DNA of 23,175 nt from CAWCTB01 sp963798275. GTDB taxonomy: Bacteria > Acidobacteriota > Terriglobia > Terriglobales > Acidobacteriaceae. The DNA is taken from positions 1-23,175 of the forward strand of contig CAWCTB010000010.1 of the NCBI GenBank assembly GCA_963798275.1, read 5' to 3'. Below, piece by piece: positions 15,541 through 22,814 of this stretch (its first letter is position 1; each line of letters begins with the position of its first letter). The position numbers and the translations under genes were made by a program. The notes beneath the pieces were generated by a model. That model was not told where the DNA came from. It worked only from the letters and a program-made list of their open reading frames with translations, and made no database searches.

Positions 15541-15705
15541 CGCAGGTCTAACTCGGTCTACCACGTTTTCGGTATAGGCAAAATGCCGTAATCACGGTAC
15601 TACTCAGACAGCCACTTCATCAACTGGCCTTGTTCAACGGGTGCAGCAAGCGCCCGTGGGGTAGGCGGCCCGATGCCACGGGATTGTCCGTTGCAGTAGG
15701 AAATC

Positions 15706-16092
15706 ATGTCCGTTGCTGAATCGATAATCTGCATGCAGGCGCTACGTCCAAAAACGGTGCTGTGCGTCGATGACGAGAAGATTGGCCTTCGCGTGCGCAA
15801 AATCATGCTTGAAAGCCATGGGTTCAAGGTGCTGACGGCCATGGATGGGCAGCAAGGACTTTCGGTCTTCGAGCAAAACCCGGTGGACCTGGTCATCCTC
15901 GACTACTACATGCCGGGCATGAACGGCGGAGACGTGGCGGCAGAAATGCGCAAGCGCCGCCCGGACATACCCATCATCTTCCTGTCGGCGTATTTCTCGT
16001 TGCCACCCGAGGCGCTGGAGTTGGCGAACGCCTTCATTACCAAGGGCGACCCTCCGGACGTGCTTCTGGATAAGATCGATCAACTGGTTTGA
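15706..16092 (+). CDS. Stand-alone response regulator receiver (REC) protein
   Basis: This 128-aa protein is a CheY-like phosphoacceptor domain with no output domain. After a 15-residue N-terminal extension it has KTVLCVDDEKIGLRVRK, with acidic pocket D22-D23. Phosphorylation site D66 is in VILDYYMPGMNG, the switch Ser is in IIFLSAY, and a Lys is in FITKGDPP, where most REC domains have KP. The ATG at 15706 has AGGA 6 nt upstream; 15733 is a possible later start. No kinase gene is adjacent, so it is an orphan that probably acts by protein-protein contact. It ends about 130 bp before a hairpin that can terminate both it and the convergent ferredoxin gene. Confidence 0.88.
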   Translation: MSVAESIICMQALRPKTVLCVDDEKIGLRVRKIMLESHGFKVLTAMDGQQGLSVFEQNPVDLVILDYYMPGMNGGDVAAEMRKRRPDIPIIFLSAYFSLPPEALELANAFITKGDPPDVLLDKIDQLV

Positions 16093-16219
16093 CTCGACCT
16101 TCGCGTGCGGGTTCGCAGCGCAGGAATGAGGGTTGCGGAGTGAATGGGCACGGAGTTGGTGCGAGAGAACTGAGTCGATTGCGCCGGCGGGCCAGCGCTC
16201 CTCTTGCGGCAAGCAAGAG

Positions 16220-16247
16220 AAAAAGGCACAGCCGGGAGTGTGCCTTT
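16220..16247. terminator. Bidirectional rho-independent terminator
   Basis: AAAGGCACA (16222-16230) and TGTGCCTTT (16239-16247) form a perfect 9-bp stem with an 8-nt loop. It is flanked by A-runs on the left and T-rich sequence on the right, so it can serve both the receiver gene (plus) and the ferredoxin gene (minus). Confidence 0.8.
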
Positions 16248-16262
16248 GATTTTCTGGTGAGC

Positions 16263-16523
16263 TTAGCGGCCGAAGTATTTGGCGTTTCTTTCGGTGTATT
16301 CCTTCCACTTTTCCGGCAAATCATCCAGAGCAAAAATCGCCGAAACCGGACACACCGGCACGCAGGCGCCGCAGTCGATGCATTCGACGGGATCGATGTA
16401 CAACATTTCCTCGGTCTCGTACTTGTCGCTGTCCTTCTTGGGGTGGATACAATCCACCGGACAGGCATCAACGCAAGCCGTGTCTTTGGTCCCGATGCAG
16501 GGTTCTGCAATCACGTAAGCCAT
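16263..16523 (-). CDS. fdxA: 7Fe ferredoxin (3Fe-4S plus 4Fe-4S)
   Basis: This 86-aa cytoplasmic electron carrier has the Azotobacter-type cysteine pattern: C9-x7-C17-x3-C21-P with an extra C25, then C48-x2-C51-x2-C54-x3-C58-P in ECIDCGACVPVCPVSAIF. The widened first motif is what makes a 3Fe-4S cluster likely next to a normal 4Fe-4S cluster. The acidic C-terminal helix (DLPEKWKEYTERNAKYFG) is typical of the family. A GAGGAG element about 10 nt upstream supports the ATG at 16523. It is a single-gene unit closed by the hairpin at 16220-16247. The redox partner is not local. Confidence 0.93.
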   Translation of the reverse strand: MAYVIAEPCIGTKDTACVDACPVDCIHPKKDSDKYETEEMLYIDPVECIDCGACVPVCPVSAIFALDDLPEKWKEYTERNAKYFGR

Positions 16524-16558
16524 AAAAACATCTCTCCTCAGCCCCCTCTATCCTGGTG

Positions 16559-16570
16559 CGATTCGAATCG
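16559..16570. promoter_or_regulatory. 12-bp perfect palindrome upstream of the ferredoxin gene
   Basis: CGATTCGAATCG is fully palindromic and lies 36-47 bp before the ferredoxin start, where an operator could sit. No matching regulator is known to me. Confidence 0.3.
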
Positions 16571-16625
16571 GAGTGGAATACCTCGATAGTATCAAAATCT
16601 GAGGCAAAATGGGGCGCAGAGTCTC

Positions 16626-16681
16626 TTCCAACACGAGATGAGCCTGAAGGCGGAGTCAGTTTCCAGTACAAGATGAGCCTG
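16626..16681 (+). repeat. Pair of 21-bp direct repeats at the left end of the IS remnant
   Basis: TTCCAACACGAGATGAGCCTG (16626-16646) recurs with three mismatches at 16661-16681, 35 bp apart, just before the transposase reading frame. Subterminal repeats like this are usual transposase binding sites, so they probably mark the left end of the element. Confidence 0.55.
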
Positions 16682-16714
16682 GGGCGCATGGCATGCTGAG
16701 GATTGACCACCAGC

Positions 16715-17336
16715 GTGCACGATGCAGAGAAACTGAGCCTGGAGCAGATCGAGGCTTTTCTAAGAGCTAGCCAAGAGATCCGGTTCGAAGGCGAACATCG
16801 CGAACAGGTTTACGGCTGGGTGGAACAGGTTCTGCGCCAATAGCACTATCAGAAACATAGCCGCAAAGCCCGCGGCTTGGTGCGGCGCTACCTGGAGAAG
16901 ATGACTGGGCTGAGCCGGGCCCAGGTGACGCGGCTGGTCGCTCGCTATCGGGTCAACGGAGAGATCCAGCCCGCCCACTATCGACGGCACCGCTTTCCAC
17001 AACGCTATACCCGCGCCGATATCGATATGCCGGCCACGTCGATGCGGCGCACGAGAGCTTGAGCGGACCGGCCACGCGGCGCATTCTGCAGCGCGAGTAC
17101 CAGGACTATGGCAAGCCGGAGTTTTCGAGCGGCTGGCCACCATCTCGGTGGCCCACCTGTACAACCTGCGCCACCACCAACGCTATCGCGAACGGCCGCC
17201 TGCACTACAGCAAAACCAGACCTACGGCGGTAACCATCGGCAAGCGCCGGCGGCCTGATCCGCAAGGCCAACCTGGCTATGTGCGCGTCGATACCGTACA
17301 TCAGGGTGATCGACCGGGAGCCAAGGGTGACTTTAC
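16715..17336 (+). pseudogene. Truncated, frameshifted transposase (integrase-type, DDE catalytic part missing)
   Basis: Reading from GTG 16715 gives HDAEKLSLEQIEAFLRASQE, EIRFEGEHREQVYGWV, then a TAG at 16841-16843 in place of Gln. The frame goes on through GLVRRYLEKMTGLSRAQVTR (helix-turn-helix) and HYRRHRFPQRYTRADID. It shifts near 17035 (VDAAHESLSGPATRRILQRE), near 17120 (RLATISVAHLYNLRHHQRYRER) and near 17190 (KTRPTAVTIGKRRRPDPQGQ, PGYVRVDTVHQGD). Homology stops around 17325, at the start of the integrase catalytic core, so the DDE domain is absent. The order matches a common acidobacterial/proteobacterial IS transposase with an rve-type core. The element is dead. Confidence 0.82.
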
Positions 17337-17342
17337 TGCAAG

Positions 17343-17609
17343 TTATTGGTACAGAAGACCGAGTCCGATTGCCAGCAAGAAAAATATCCAGATGAGTATG
17401 AGTAGAGGAGGCGCATCAGGCGTCAGTGACTGCCTAGGATCAATCGCCAGTATCTGTCGTGCAAATACAACTGGCAGGACCAGTGCGGCCACGGCGAGTT
17501 GAGTAAATATCTTGGCGGTATCCGAGTAACTCTTCATTAATTCAAGGTTGAACTTCTTATCTTCATCACTCAATTCTTGGAATTTCGGCGTCGCGTCATC
17601 TTCCCTCAT
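17343..17609 (-). CDS. Small two-TM membrane protein, probably truncated at its C-terminus
   Basis: The 88-aa product has an acidic, soluble N-terminus (MREDDATPKFQELSDEDKKF), a first hydrophobic segment (TQLAVAALVLPVVFA), a short loop, and a second (LLILIWIFFLLAIGLGLLY). GGAGG about 7 nt upstream supports the ATG at 17609. The stop TAA falls directly after LLYQ, within 20 bp of the point where transposase homology ends. Beyond the stop the same frame reads LAVK before becoming foreign. I infer that the IS remnant cut the 3' end of this gene, so the natural protein was probably a little longer. Function unknown. Confidence 0.6.
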   Translation of the reverse strand: MREDDATPKFQELSDEDKKFNLELMKSYSDTAKIFTQLAVAALVLPVVFARQILAIDPRQSLTPDAPPLLILIWIFFLLAIGLGLLYQ

Positions 17610-17824
17610 TTCGTCCTCCGATAAGAAAACACCTCGGGGGCGGCGGAGCCCACCCAACGCACTGCATCCGAACCATATCCTTATGCCCCCACCCCTTGGG
17701 CCAGGTCAAAGGCAAACTTTCGCCGACTTACGAACGCCTCACGAGCCGTCAATCTCGGCCCGAAGAGCGGATCAATCTTCGCCAGAGCGTGAGTCCGGGG
17801 TAAGGCTGTCACCACCGAAGAAGA

Positions 17825-17852
17825 TCCCCGCTATGTCCAGAGCCATAGCGGG
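17825..17852 (-). terminator. Terminator of the YXWGXW gene
   Basis: CCCCGCTATG (17825-17834) and CATAGCGGGG (17843-17852) form a perfect 10-bp stem with an 8-nt loop, 15 bp past the stop of the minus-strand gene. Read in that direction it is followed by the T-rich ATCTTCTTC. Confidence 0.7.
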
Positions 17853-17867
17853 GAGTTGTTGTGTGGG

Positions 17868-18995
17868 TCAGCGAGGCCTTTCTTCTTGGTGCCCCCTGGG
17901 AGGCGGCTGATGGGCCGCCATCTGGCGCGGCGGCTCCGCCTGATGGGGAGCCGGCCGTTGCGTCATGTGCTGGGGCGGACGGGCGGCAGCGTGGTACTCA
18001 GGCGCTGCCTGACGAGGCGGACGGCTGGCTTGCCGCGCCTGCTGCGGCGGCTCAGGGTGACGCGCGGGAGCCGAATGTTCCGCCGGACTGGCATGCGGAA
18101 CACTATGCGCCTGCTCATGATTGGTTGGTGGACGATGCACGTTCTCCTGTGCCTGTGTCTGCGGATGATTGTTGTGCGGCGGATGCGGCATGTTCTCCTG
18201 TACCCGCGCCTGCTCATGGTTTTGTTGTGGAGGATGGGTCTCGGACCTGGCATTCCTCGCCAAACTGGGGGCTGGCTCGCGCCGGTTTACCGCTGACTGA
18301 GTTGCATGGTTTGCGGTGAACCCGCCCGGGCGGGATGTCGCCACCACGGCTGGTTTGCCGTGGTTCACCGAGGCAAACTGAGCGCGGTCATTGCGAGCGG
18401 CTTGCTCGTGCTGGACCTGCGCCGAAGTTGCGGCCCTGTGATGTTCTCGCTCGGCGGCCAATTGCGCAGACGTGGCTCGCGCCTGGATTCCGCCCGGGCC
18501 TCCGTTATAGCTGACTCGGCGGACGTTCACGTTGTTAACCACGGTCCGGTTGTAAGCATAATGGACATTGTTAATGTTGACGTTGTTGACCGTGCGGTTA
18601 TAGTAGAAATCGTGGCCACGCCAATATCCCCCGTAATAGCCGGCGCCTGGATAACCAAAGCCATAGTTAATCCCGCCATAGAAGCCTACTACCGGTCCCC
18701 AATAGCCTGGGTACCAGGTATATAGCCCGGCCGAAAAGCCCCAATAGCCTGGCGTCCACAGCAACCCGGGGTCAGGAGGCAGCGCCCAGGTTCCGGGTAC
18801 CCAGTAGTATCCCTGGGGACTCCAGGCCCAATATCCGGGAACCCAGAGGTAGCCCGGTGCAGGACAGATTGGTTGAGCATAGACAGGCAAGACAGGAGGA
18901 GCGATGGCAACGGAAATAAAAACCTCGCCTGACGAGCATAGAGCTGTGGCCACAATCACCACGCTCAACAACAGCAAGCATCGAAATCGAGTCAT
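17868..18995 (-). CDS. Secreted YXWGXW-repeat protein with a His/Pro/Gln-rich tail
   Basis: The 375-aa product starts with a signal peptide (MTRFRCLLLLSVVIVATALC). An aromatic repeat region follows, made of units such as GYLWVPGYWAWSPQG, YYWVPGTWALPPDPG, LLWTPGYWGF and YTWYPGYWGP. This is the YXWGXW/WXPGYW repeat seen in exported proteins of Acidobacteria and Proteobacteria. Next are a Gly/Tyr-rich stretch (GGINYGFGYPGAGYYGGYW) and Asn-rich strands (NRTVNNVNINNVHYAYNRTV). The last 200 residues are low-complexity and rich in His, Pro, Gln, Ala and Arg, probably disordered and possibly metal- or polyanion-binding. GGAGTAGG precedes ATG 18995. It is a single-gene unit, located outside the cytoplasm. 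The function of the family is unknown. Confidence 0.85.
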   Translation of the reverse strand: MTRFRCLLLLSVVIVATALCSSGEVFISVAIAPPVLPVYAQPICPAPGYLWVPGYWAWSPQGYYWVPGTWALPPDPGLLWTPGYWGFSAGLYTWYPGYWGPVVGFYGGINYGFGYPGAGYYGGYWRGHDFYYNRTVNNVNINNVHYAYNRTVVNNVNVRRVSYNGGPGGIQARATSAQLAAEREHHRAATSAQVQHEQAARNDRAQFASVNHGKPAVVATSRPGGFTANHATQSAVNRREPAPSLARNARSETHPPQQNHEQARVQENMPHPPHNNHPQTQAQENVHRPPTNHEQAHSVPHASPAEHSAPARHPEPPQQARQASRPPRQAAPEYHAAARPPQHMTQRPAPHQAEPPRQMAAHQPPPRGHQEERPR

Positions 18996-19371
18996 GAATC
19001 CTACTCCAGTGGGTTCACCTTGATTTGGACTGCGCGCTGTCTGGAAAATGCTAGATACGGCCCGCAGCCGATGAACCCCCGAAGTAGCGCAATTTCAGTT
19101 CACAATTTCTTGGATGCGCGGCGGGATGGAAATGCTGGCCGCAATAGGGAAGCCGTGGAACGACAATCATTTGCAGGCAGACGTTCCACAGCGTTAACCG
19201 TTGGCCTAAGCCACGGGCACGGTCGAACCCGTCGCGATCAAGTGAAGTGGACGGCGAGAAGGTGCGAATATTGGTCTACGTCATGGAACCACTACACGAT
19301 AGATCACCAGACTCTGCTTGTGCTGCCCAATCCTATGAAACCGCGGTAGAATCACTTTCCCTGGAGGTCCC
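18996..19371. other. Divergent intergenic region, no gene seen
   Basis: These 376 bases separate the YXWGXW gene (minus) from a small secreted protein gene (plus). I find no protein, RNA gene or strong hairpin. A TAGAAT box at 19347-19352 could be the -10 element of the plus-strand gene, but no matching -35 is evident. Confidence 0.4.
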
Positions 19372-19755
19372 ATGAGGAACTGCCACAAAAAGCTGCTGCT
19401 GCGTGGCTTGGCCTTCCTGCTGCTCGTCGCTCAATTCTCGCTCGCCCAGGAACCGCCCCTCGTCAACGTCACGGGCACGTGGCTCATCCACTCGACTGGC
19501 TGGGACGGCAAGAAAGCGGAGAAAACCATCCGAGTCACGCAAAACGGCAACCGCATCACCGGCCACTTCAAAGGCCCGGACCAGTCAGGAGGGCTTTCCG
19601 GATTCGTGAGCGGGAAACACATATCCTTTACCACCAAGACACGCACTCCGCTCAACTTCCACGGCATGGTGGATGGCGACACCATCGAGGGCACTTGGGG
19701 ATACCACGGTCACACCGGGGTATGGAATGCCACACGCACTTCTCCCCAACCCTGA
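19372..19755 (+). CDS. Small secreted beta-rich hypothetical protein
   Basis: The 127-aa product has a clear Sec signal peptide (KKLLLRGLAFLLLVAQFSLA, cleavage near AQEPP). The mature part alternates short strands: VTGTWLIHSTGWDGKKAEKT, IRVTQNGNRITGHFKGPD, LSGFVSGKHISFTTKT and FHGMVDGDTIEGTWGYHG. This pattern suggests a small lipocalin-like or antiparallel beta-barrel fold. The opening GTW and closing GTWGYHGHTGVWNATR look like repeated strand ends of one sheet. GGAGG 4 nt before ATG 19372 fixes the start. It converges with trmFO, its stop 27 bp from the trmFO stop. The function is not recognisable. Confidence 0.75.
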   Translation: MRNCHKKLLLRGLAFLLLVAQFSLAQEPPLVNVTGTWLIHSTGWDGKKAEKTIRVTQNGNRITGHFKGPDQSGGLSGFVSGKHISFTTKTRTPLNFHGMVDGDTIEGTWGYHGHTGVWNATRTSPQP

Positions 19756-19782
19756 CAACTGCAACAAGAATCCGCAGCTATC

Positions 19783-21177
19783 TCAAACTGGCGACCGGCC
19801 ACTGGCAAATGCGTTGGCGTGCGCCATTCCAGCGACGGGGCACGCGGCCTCGTAATCGGCCAACCAGGCTTGCAATTCATGCAGTGCCCGCTCACAGACC
19901 ATGGCGTGCCGCTGCTTCTTATCGCGCACGCGGCGCCGGGTCGCTTCGTCGAGCGGCAGCAGCAGATCAAACGTAATATTCGCCGGCTGGAAGCTCTTCG
20001 GGTCGGCGTGGCAGATGTAGTTCACCAGCGCGCCGAAGGCGGTTGCCCGTGGCGGAGGCGCAGGCTCGACGTCGCGCGCGAGCGCCGCCGCATGCATTCC
20101 GGCCATCAAGCCTGTGGCGATCGACTCCACGTAGCCTTCCACACCGGAGATCTGCCCCGCAAACAGCACGTTCGCGTGCTGCTTCATCTGCAGCGTCTCG
20201 CGCAGCAGTGCCGGGCCGTTGATATAGGTGTTGCGGTGAATCTGCCCGTAGCGCAGGAACTTCGCATTCTCCAGCCCGGGAATCAGCCGCAGGATGCGCG
20301 CCTGCTCACCGTACTTGAGATGGTTCTGGAATCCGACCAGGTTGTAGGAATCGGCGCGCAGGTTCTCCTGCCGCAGTTGCACGACGGCGTACGGCATGAA
20401 CCCGGTACGCGGATCGCGCAGCCCAACCGGCTTCATCGGCCCGAAGCGCAGGGTGTCGCGCCCGCGCCGCGCGATCTCCTCGATGGGCAGGCAGCCCTCG
20501 AAGTAGTTCAGCTTCTCCCATACCTTCGCGTCAACCAATTGCGCTTCGAGCAGCGCGTCGAGAAAGCGCTCGTACTCCTCTTTCGTCATGGGGCAGTTGA
20601 TGTAGTCGGCGCTGCCCTTGTCGTAACGCGCGGCCAGGTAAACACGCGACATGTCGATCGAGTCGGCCTCGACGATGGGGCTGATCGAGTCGTAGAAGTA
20701 CAGTTGCTCGTCGCCGCTGAGCCGCACGATCTCCTGCGAGAGCGCGTCGGAAGTGAGCGGCCCGCTGGCGATGATGGTGATGGCGTCGTTCTCGGCTTCG
20801 TCGATGCGCGTCACTTCTTCGCGAATCACCTCGATCAGCGGCTCGCGCTCGATCGCCTGGGTCACAGCCGCTGAGAAGGTGTCGCGATCGACCGCCAGAG
20901 CATGCCCTGCCGGAACCGCGGTCTGCTTGGCGATCTCCATCAGCAGCGAGCCAGCGCGCCGCATCTCTTCTTTCAGTAGCCACGGCGCGGTGTTCTCGGT
21001 ATCGGACTTCAGCGAGTTCGAGCACACCAGCTCGGCGAAGGTGGCGGTCTGGTGGGCGGGTGTCGAGCGCACGGGCCGCATCTCATATAGCTCGACGGCC
21101 AGCCCGCGGCGCGCGCACTGCCATGCGGCTTCCGATCCGGCGAGGCCGGCACCGATAATGCGAATCTTTCTGGACAT
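19783..21177 (-). CDS. trmFO: Methylenetetrahydrofolate-tRNA-(uracil-5-)-methyltransferase
   Basis: This 464-aa flavoenzyme makes ribothymidine at U54 of tRNA using methylene-THF. It has the FAD-binding start KIRIIGAGLAGSEAAW, YEMRPVRSTPAHQT, and C52 within FAELVCSNSLKSD, the usual nucleophilic or flavin-linked cysteine region. Further landmarks are HALAVDRDTFS, YFYDSISPIVEADSID, the second conserved Cys in FEGCLPIEEIA, RFGPMKPVGLRDPR, and the C-terminal GQISGVEGYVESIATGLMAG. Length is as expected. ATG 21177 has no good Shine-Dalgarno sequence. The gene diverges from the CMD/AhpD-like gene across only 55 bp, so the promoters must overlap or be very close. Methylene-THF, its cofactor, is also the product of the nearby gcv cluster. 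Confidence 0.96.
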   Translation of the reverse strand: MSRKIRIIGAGLAGSEAAWQCARRGLAVELYEMRPVRSTPAHQTATFAELVCSNSLKSDTENTAPWLLKEEMRRAGSLLMEIAKQTAVPAGHALAVDRDTFSAAVTQAIEREPLIEVIREEVTRIDEAENDAITIIASGPLTSDALSQEIVRLSGDEQLYFYDSISPIVEADSIDMSRVYLAARYDKGSADYINCPMTKEEYERFLDALLEAQLVDAKVWEKLNYFEGCLPIEEIARRGRDTLRFGPMKPVGLRDPRTGFMPYAVVQLRQENLRADSYNLVGFQNHLKYGEQARILRLIPGLENAKFLRYGQIHRNTYINGPALLRETLQMKQHANVLFAGQISGVEGYVESIATGLMAGMHAAALARDVEPAPPPRATAFGALVNYICHADPKSFQPANITFDLLLPLDEATRRRVRDKKQRHAMVCERALHELQAWLADYEAACPVAGMAHANAFASGRSPV

Positions 21178-21232
21178 GAAGCGGAACGTGAGGAAATAGC
21201 TGTATTATACGTGGGCATTTCGAGGTGCATGG

Positions 21233-21784
21233 ATGGCAAGAATTTCTTACGTTGAACCTGAGCAGGCCTCGCCCGAGGTCCGCGAGATTTACCAACAGTC
21301 GTTGAAGGGCAAGCCCGGCAGCATTCATAAGCTGGTCGCGCATCGCCCGCAGGTGCTGAAACATCTTGTTACGTTCTATGCGAGCGTGGGGCGCTCGCTG
21401 GAGCGGCGTCTGTACGAGATGGTTTACATCCGCGTCTCGATGATCAACGCCTGCCACTATTGACTGCAGCATCACCTCGCTTCGTCGAAGCGAGTCGGAC
21501 TGACGCCTGCCGACTGGCAGCGCCTGCAGGCCGGAGACTACAGCACCTTCGCCGACAAGGAGCAGGCAGCCCTGCGTTTTGCCGAGAAGTTGACCCGGGA
21601 GTCGCGCAACATTGGCGACGCCGATATCGCGGCGCTGAAGCAGCACTTCTCCGAAGAACAAATCGTCGACCTCGACCTGCTCGTGGGCCTGGCCAACCTG
21701 ACCAACCGCTTTACCGATCCTCTGGGAGCGGACCTGGAAACGCCGGAAGAGAAGATTCCGGCCGCGTCCGCGGCTGCTGGCTAG
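21233..21784 (+). CDS. Candidate selenoprotein: carboxymuconolactone decarboxylase / AhpD-like, CxxU (in-frame TGA at 21461-21463)
   Basis: Read through the TGA, this is a 183-aa protein with a complete CMD/AhpD-like helical fold. It has ARISYVEPEQASPEVREIYQ, HKLVAHRPQVLKHLVTFYAS, then LYEMVYIRVSMINACHY-[UGA]-LQHHL, followed by VGLTPADWQRLQAGDYSTF, KEQAALRFAEKLTRESRNI and VDLDLLVGLANLTNRFTDP. The family's redox motif is C-x2-C-x3-H. Here it is C74-H-Y-U77-L-Q-H-H81, with TGA exactly at the second Cys. Both sides keep frame and codon style, with no other stop. A SECIS-like hairpin follows at 21476-21494. The ATG at 21233 has GAGGTG upstream. If Sec is inserted, the protein would be a thiol/selenol peroxidase or peroxiredoxin-recycling enzyme (inference). 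The alternative is a Cys-to-stop mutation, giving a 76-aa fragment. Confidence 0.8.
21461..21494 (+). promoter_or_regulatory. Candidate bacterial SECIS element downstream of the UGA
   Basis: After the UGA (21461-21463) a perfect 8-bp stem forms between CTCGCTTC (21476-21483) and GAAGCGAG (21487-21494), with loop GTC (21484-21486). The apical loop starts 20 nt after the UGA and its first base is G followed by U. Both fit known requirements for SelB-binding SECIS hairpins in bacteria: loop about 16-37 nt downstream, with G in the first two loop positions. It lies inside the coding sequence, as bacterial SECIS elements do. Confidence 0.7.
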
Positions 21785-21912
21785 GCAGGCTGGGCCGGGA
21801 ACGGCGTCGGCAAGTTGTCTGCCTTGCGCAGCCGCCCGCCCCTGATCGATCGAGTCGTGTATAGTGTGGGCTGTTTGAGAGTAGGAATCAGACCTTCCCA
21901 ACAGGAGAACGA

Positions 21913-22377
21913 ATGAAAGCAAAGACCCTCATCTTGACTCTGGCGCTGTGTTTCGTCGGAGTCGCAGTCTGTTTTGCCGAGAACCCGAACATGGGGACCT
22001 GGAAGCTGAACGAAACCAAGTCGACTTTCAGTCCCGGGTATGCGAAGAACACCACGGTTGTCTACTCACCGGCGGGTGACGAAGTGAAAGTGACCACCGA
22101 CGGAGTCGACGGCGCTGGCAACCCAACCCATTCCGAGTGGACCGGCAAGTTCGACGGCAAGGACTACCCGGTCACCGGCGATCCCAATACCGACGCACGG
22201 TCGTACAAGAAGATCAACGACCGCACTATGGAGCTGACCAACAAGAAGGGCGGCAAGGTCACCACCAGCGGTCGCATTGTGGTGTCAGCCGACGGCAAGA
22301 GCCGCACCCTTACAGCCAGTGGAACCACTGCAGCCGGCAATAAGGTCAGCATCAAGGCGGTGTACGACAAGCAGTGA
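21913..22377 (+). CDS. Small secreted hypothetical protein
   Basis: The 154-aa product has a signal peptide (MKAKTLILTLALCFVGVAVC, cleavage near CFAENP). A beta-rich mature domain follows: MGTWKLNETKSTFSPG, TTVVYSPAGDEVKVTTDGVD, THSEWTGKFDGKDYPVTG, SYKKINDRTMELTNKKGG and SGRIVVSADGKSRTLTASGT. This GTWKLNxxKS-type layout is common among exported acidobacterial proteins of unknown role, perhaps lipocalin-like. AGGAGAACG directly before the ATG fixes the start, and a strong terminator follows at 22402. A TATAGT box at 21860-21865 may be its -10 element. It is a single-gene unit. No enzyme motif is visible. Confidence 0.82.
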   Translation: MKAKTLILTLALCFVGVAVCFAENPNMGTWKLNETKSTFSPGYAKNTTVVYSPAGDEVKVTTDGVDGAGNPTHSEWTGKFDGKDYPVTGDPNTDARSYKKINDRTMELTNKKGGKVTTSGRIVVSADGKSRTLTASGTTAAGNKVSIKAVYDKQ

Positions 22378-22814
22378 CGGGACATACCGGAATTGTTCTG
22401 TAGCGCTCGCCTGACTGGCGGGCGCTTTTTGATTGGGGCTGCGTCCAGTGTTTGATTAAGGGCCTTCTGGCGAGGGTACCCCCCCGGGGGGGGGTCTTCG
22501 TGACCAGTGAACGGTCTGAGATGTGGACGAAAGTCAACCCACCCACGCAAACAAAGGAAGTTTGCATGGGGCACCCGAAGATTCGTGGACTGAGGAAGTC
22601 CGTTTCCCAGTCATTCGAAAGTCGCGAATGACCGGGGGCACTCGGCGGGGGTGTAGATCGTCGCTCCCACCCTTTCGCAAAAGAGGCGAAAGAGCCGGCC
22701 CCGAGCGCAGCCGAGGGGATGGCGCACCCACTTCAGTGTTTGTAGGAGGCGGAAGAGGGAGGGTGGGGCACCAAGCCAAGGAGCCAGTCCTTGATAGGGT
22801 AGTGTAGAGACGGC
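22378..22814. other. Intergenic region: terminator plus dispersed GC-rich repeats
   Basis: Beyond the terminator at 22402-22430 these 437 bases contain no credible gene. A GGGTACC box followed by a run of C then G lies at 22474-22494, related to the motif at 8873-8904. From about 22560 the text is a set of phrases such as ATGGGGCACCCG, CGCAAAAGAGGCGAAAGAG, CCGAGCGCAGCCGAGG and GTGGGGCACCA. I take these to be dispersed intergenic repeats (inference). No clear promoter for the next gene was found. Confidence 0.5.
22402..22430 (+). terminator. Rho-independent terminator
   Basis: AGCGCTCGCC (22402-22411) pairs with GGCGGGCGCT (22417-22426), with one U-G pair, around loop TGACT. It runs into five Ts (22426-22430), 25 bp after the secreted-protein stop. 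Confidence 0.9.

Noticed and set aside
15443..15600. Glycine riboswitch ahead of gcvT
   Set aside because: The leader was read on the minus strand; the conserved GGAGAG and paired-aptamer core motifs are absent, and only a short 6-bp hairpin is present.
16841..16843. In-frame TAG in the transposase as pyrrolysine or recoding
   Set aside because: The same gene has several frameshifts and a missing catalytic domain, so simple decay (Gln CAG to TAG) is enough.
19819..20874. 351-codon open frame on the plus strand
   Set aside because: Antisense shadow of trmFO, rich in Arg/Gln/Leu, without a ribosome binding site or domain.
21083..21922. 279-codon open frame on the minus strand over the CMD/AhpD-like gene
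   Set aside because: The plus-strand reading has clear family motifs across the whole span; this frame has none and also runs over the trmFO start.
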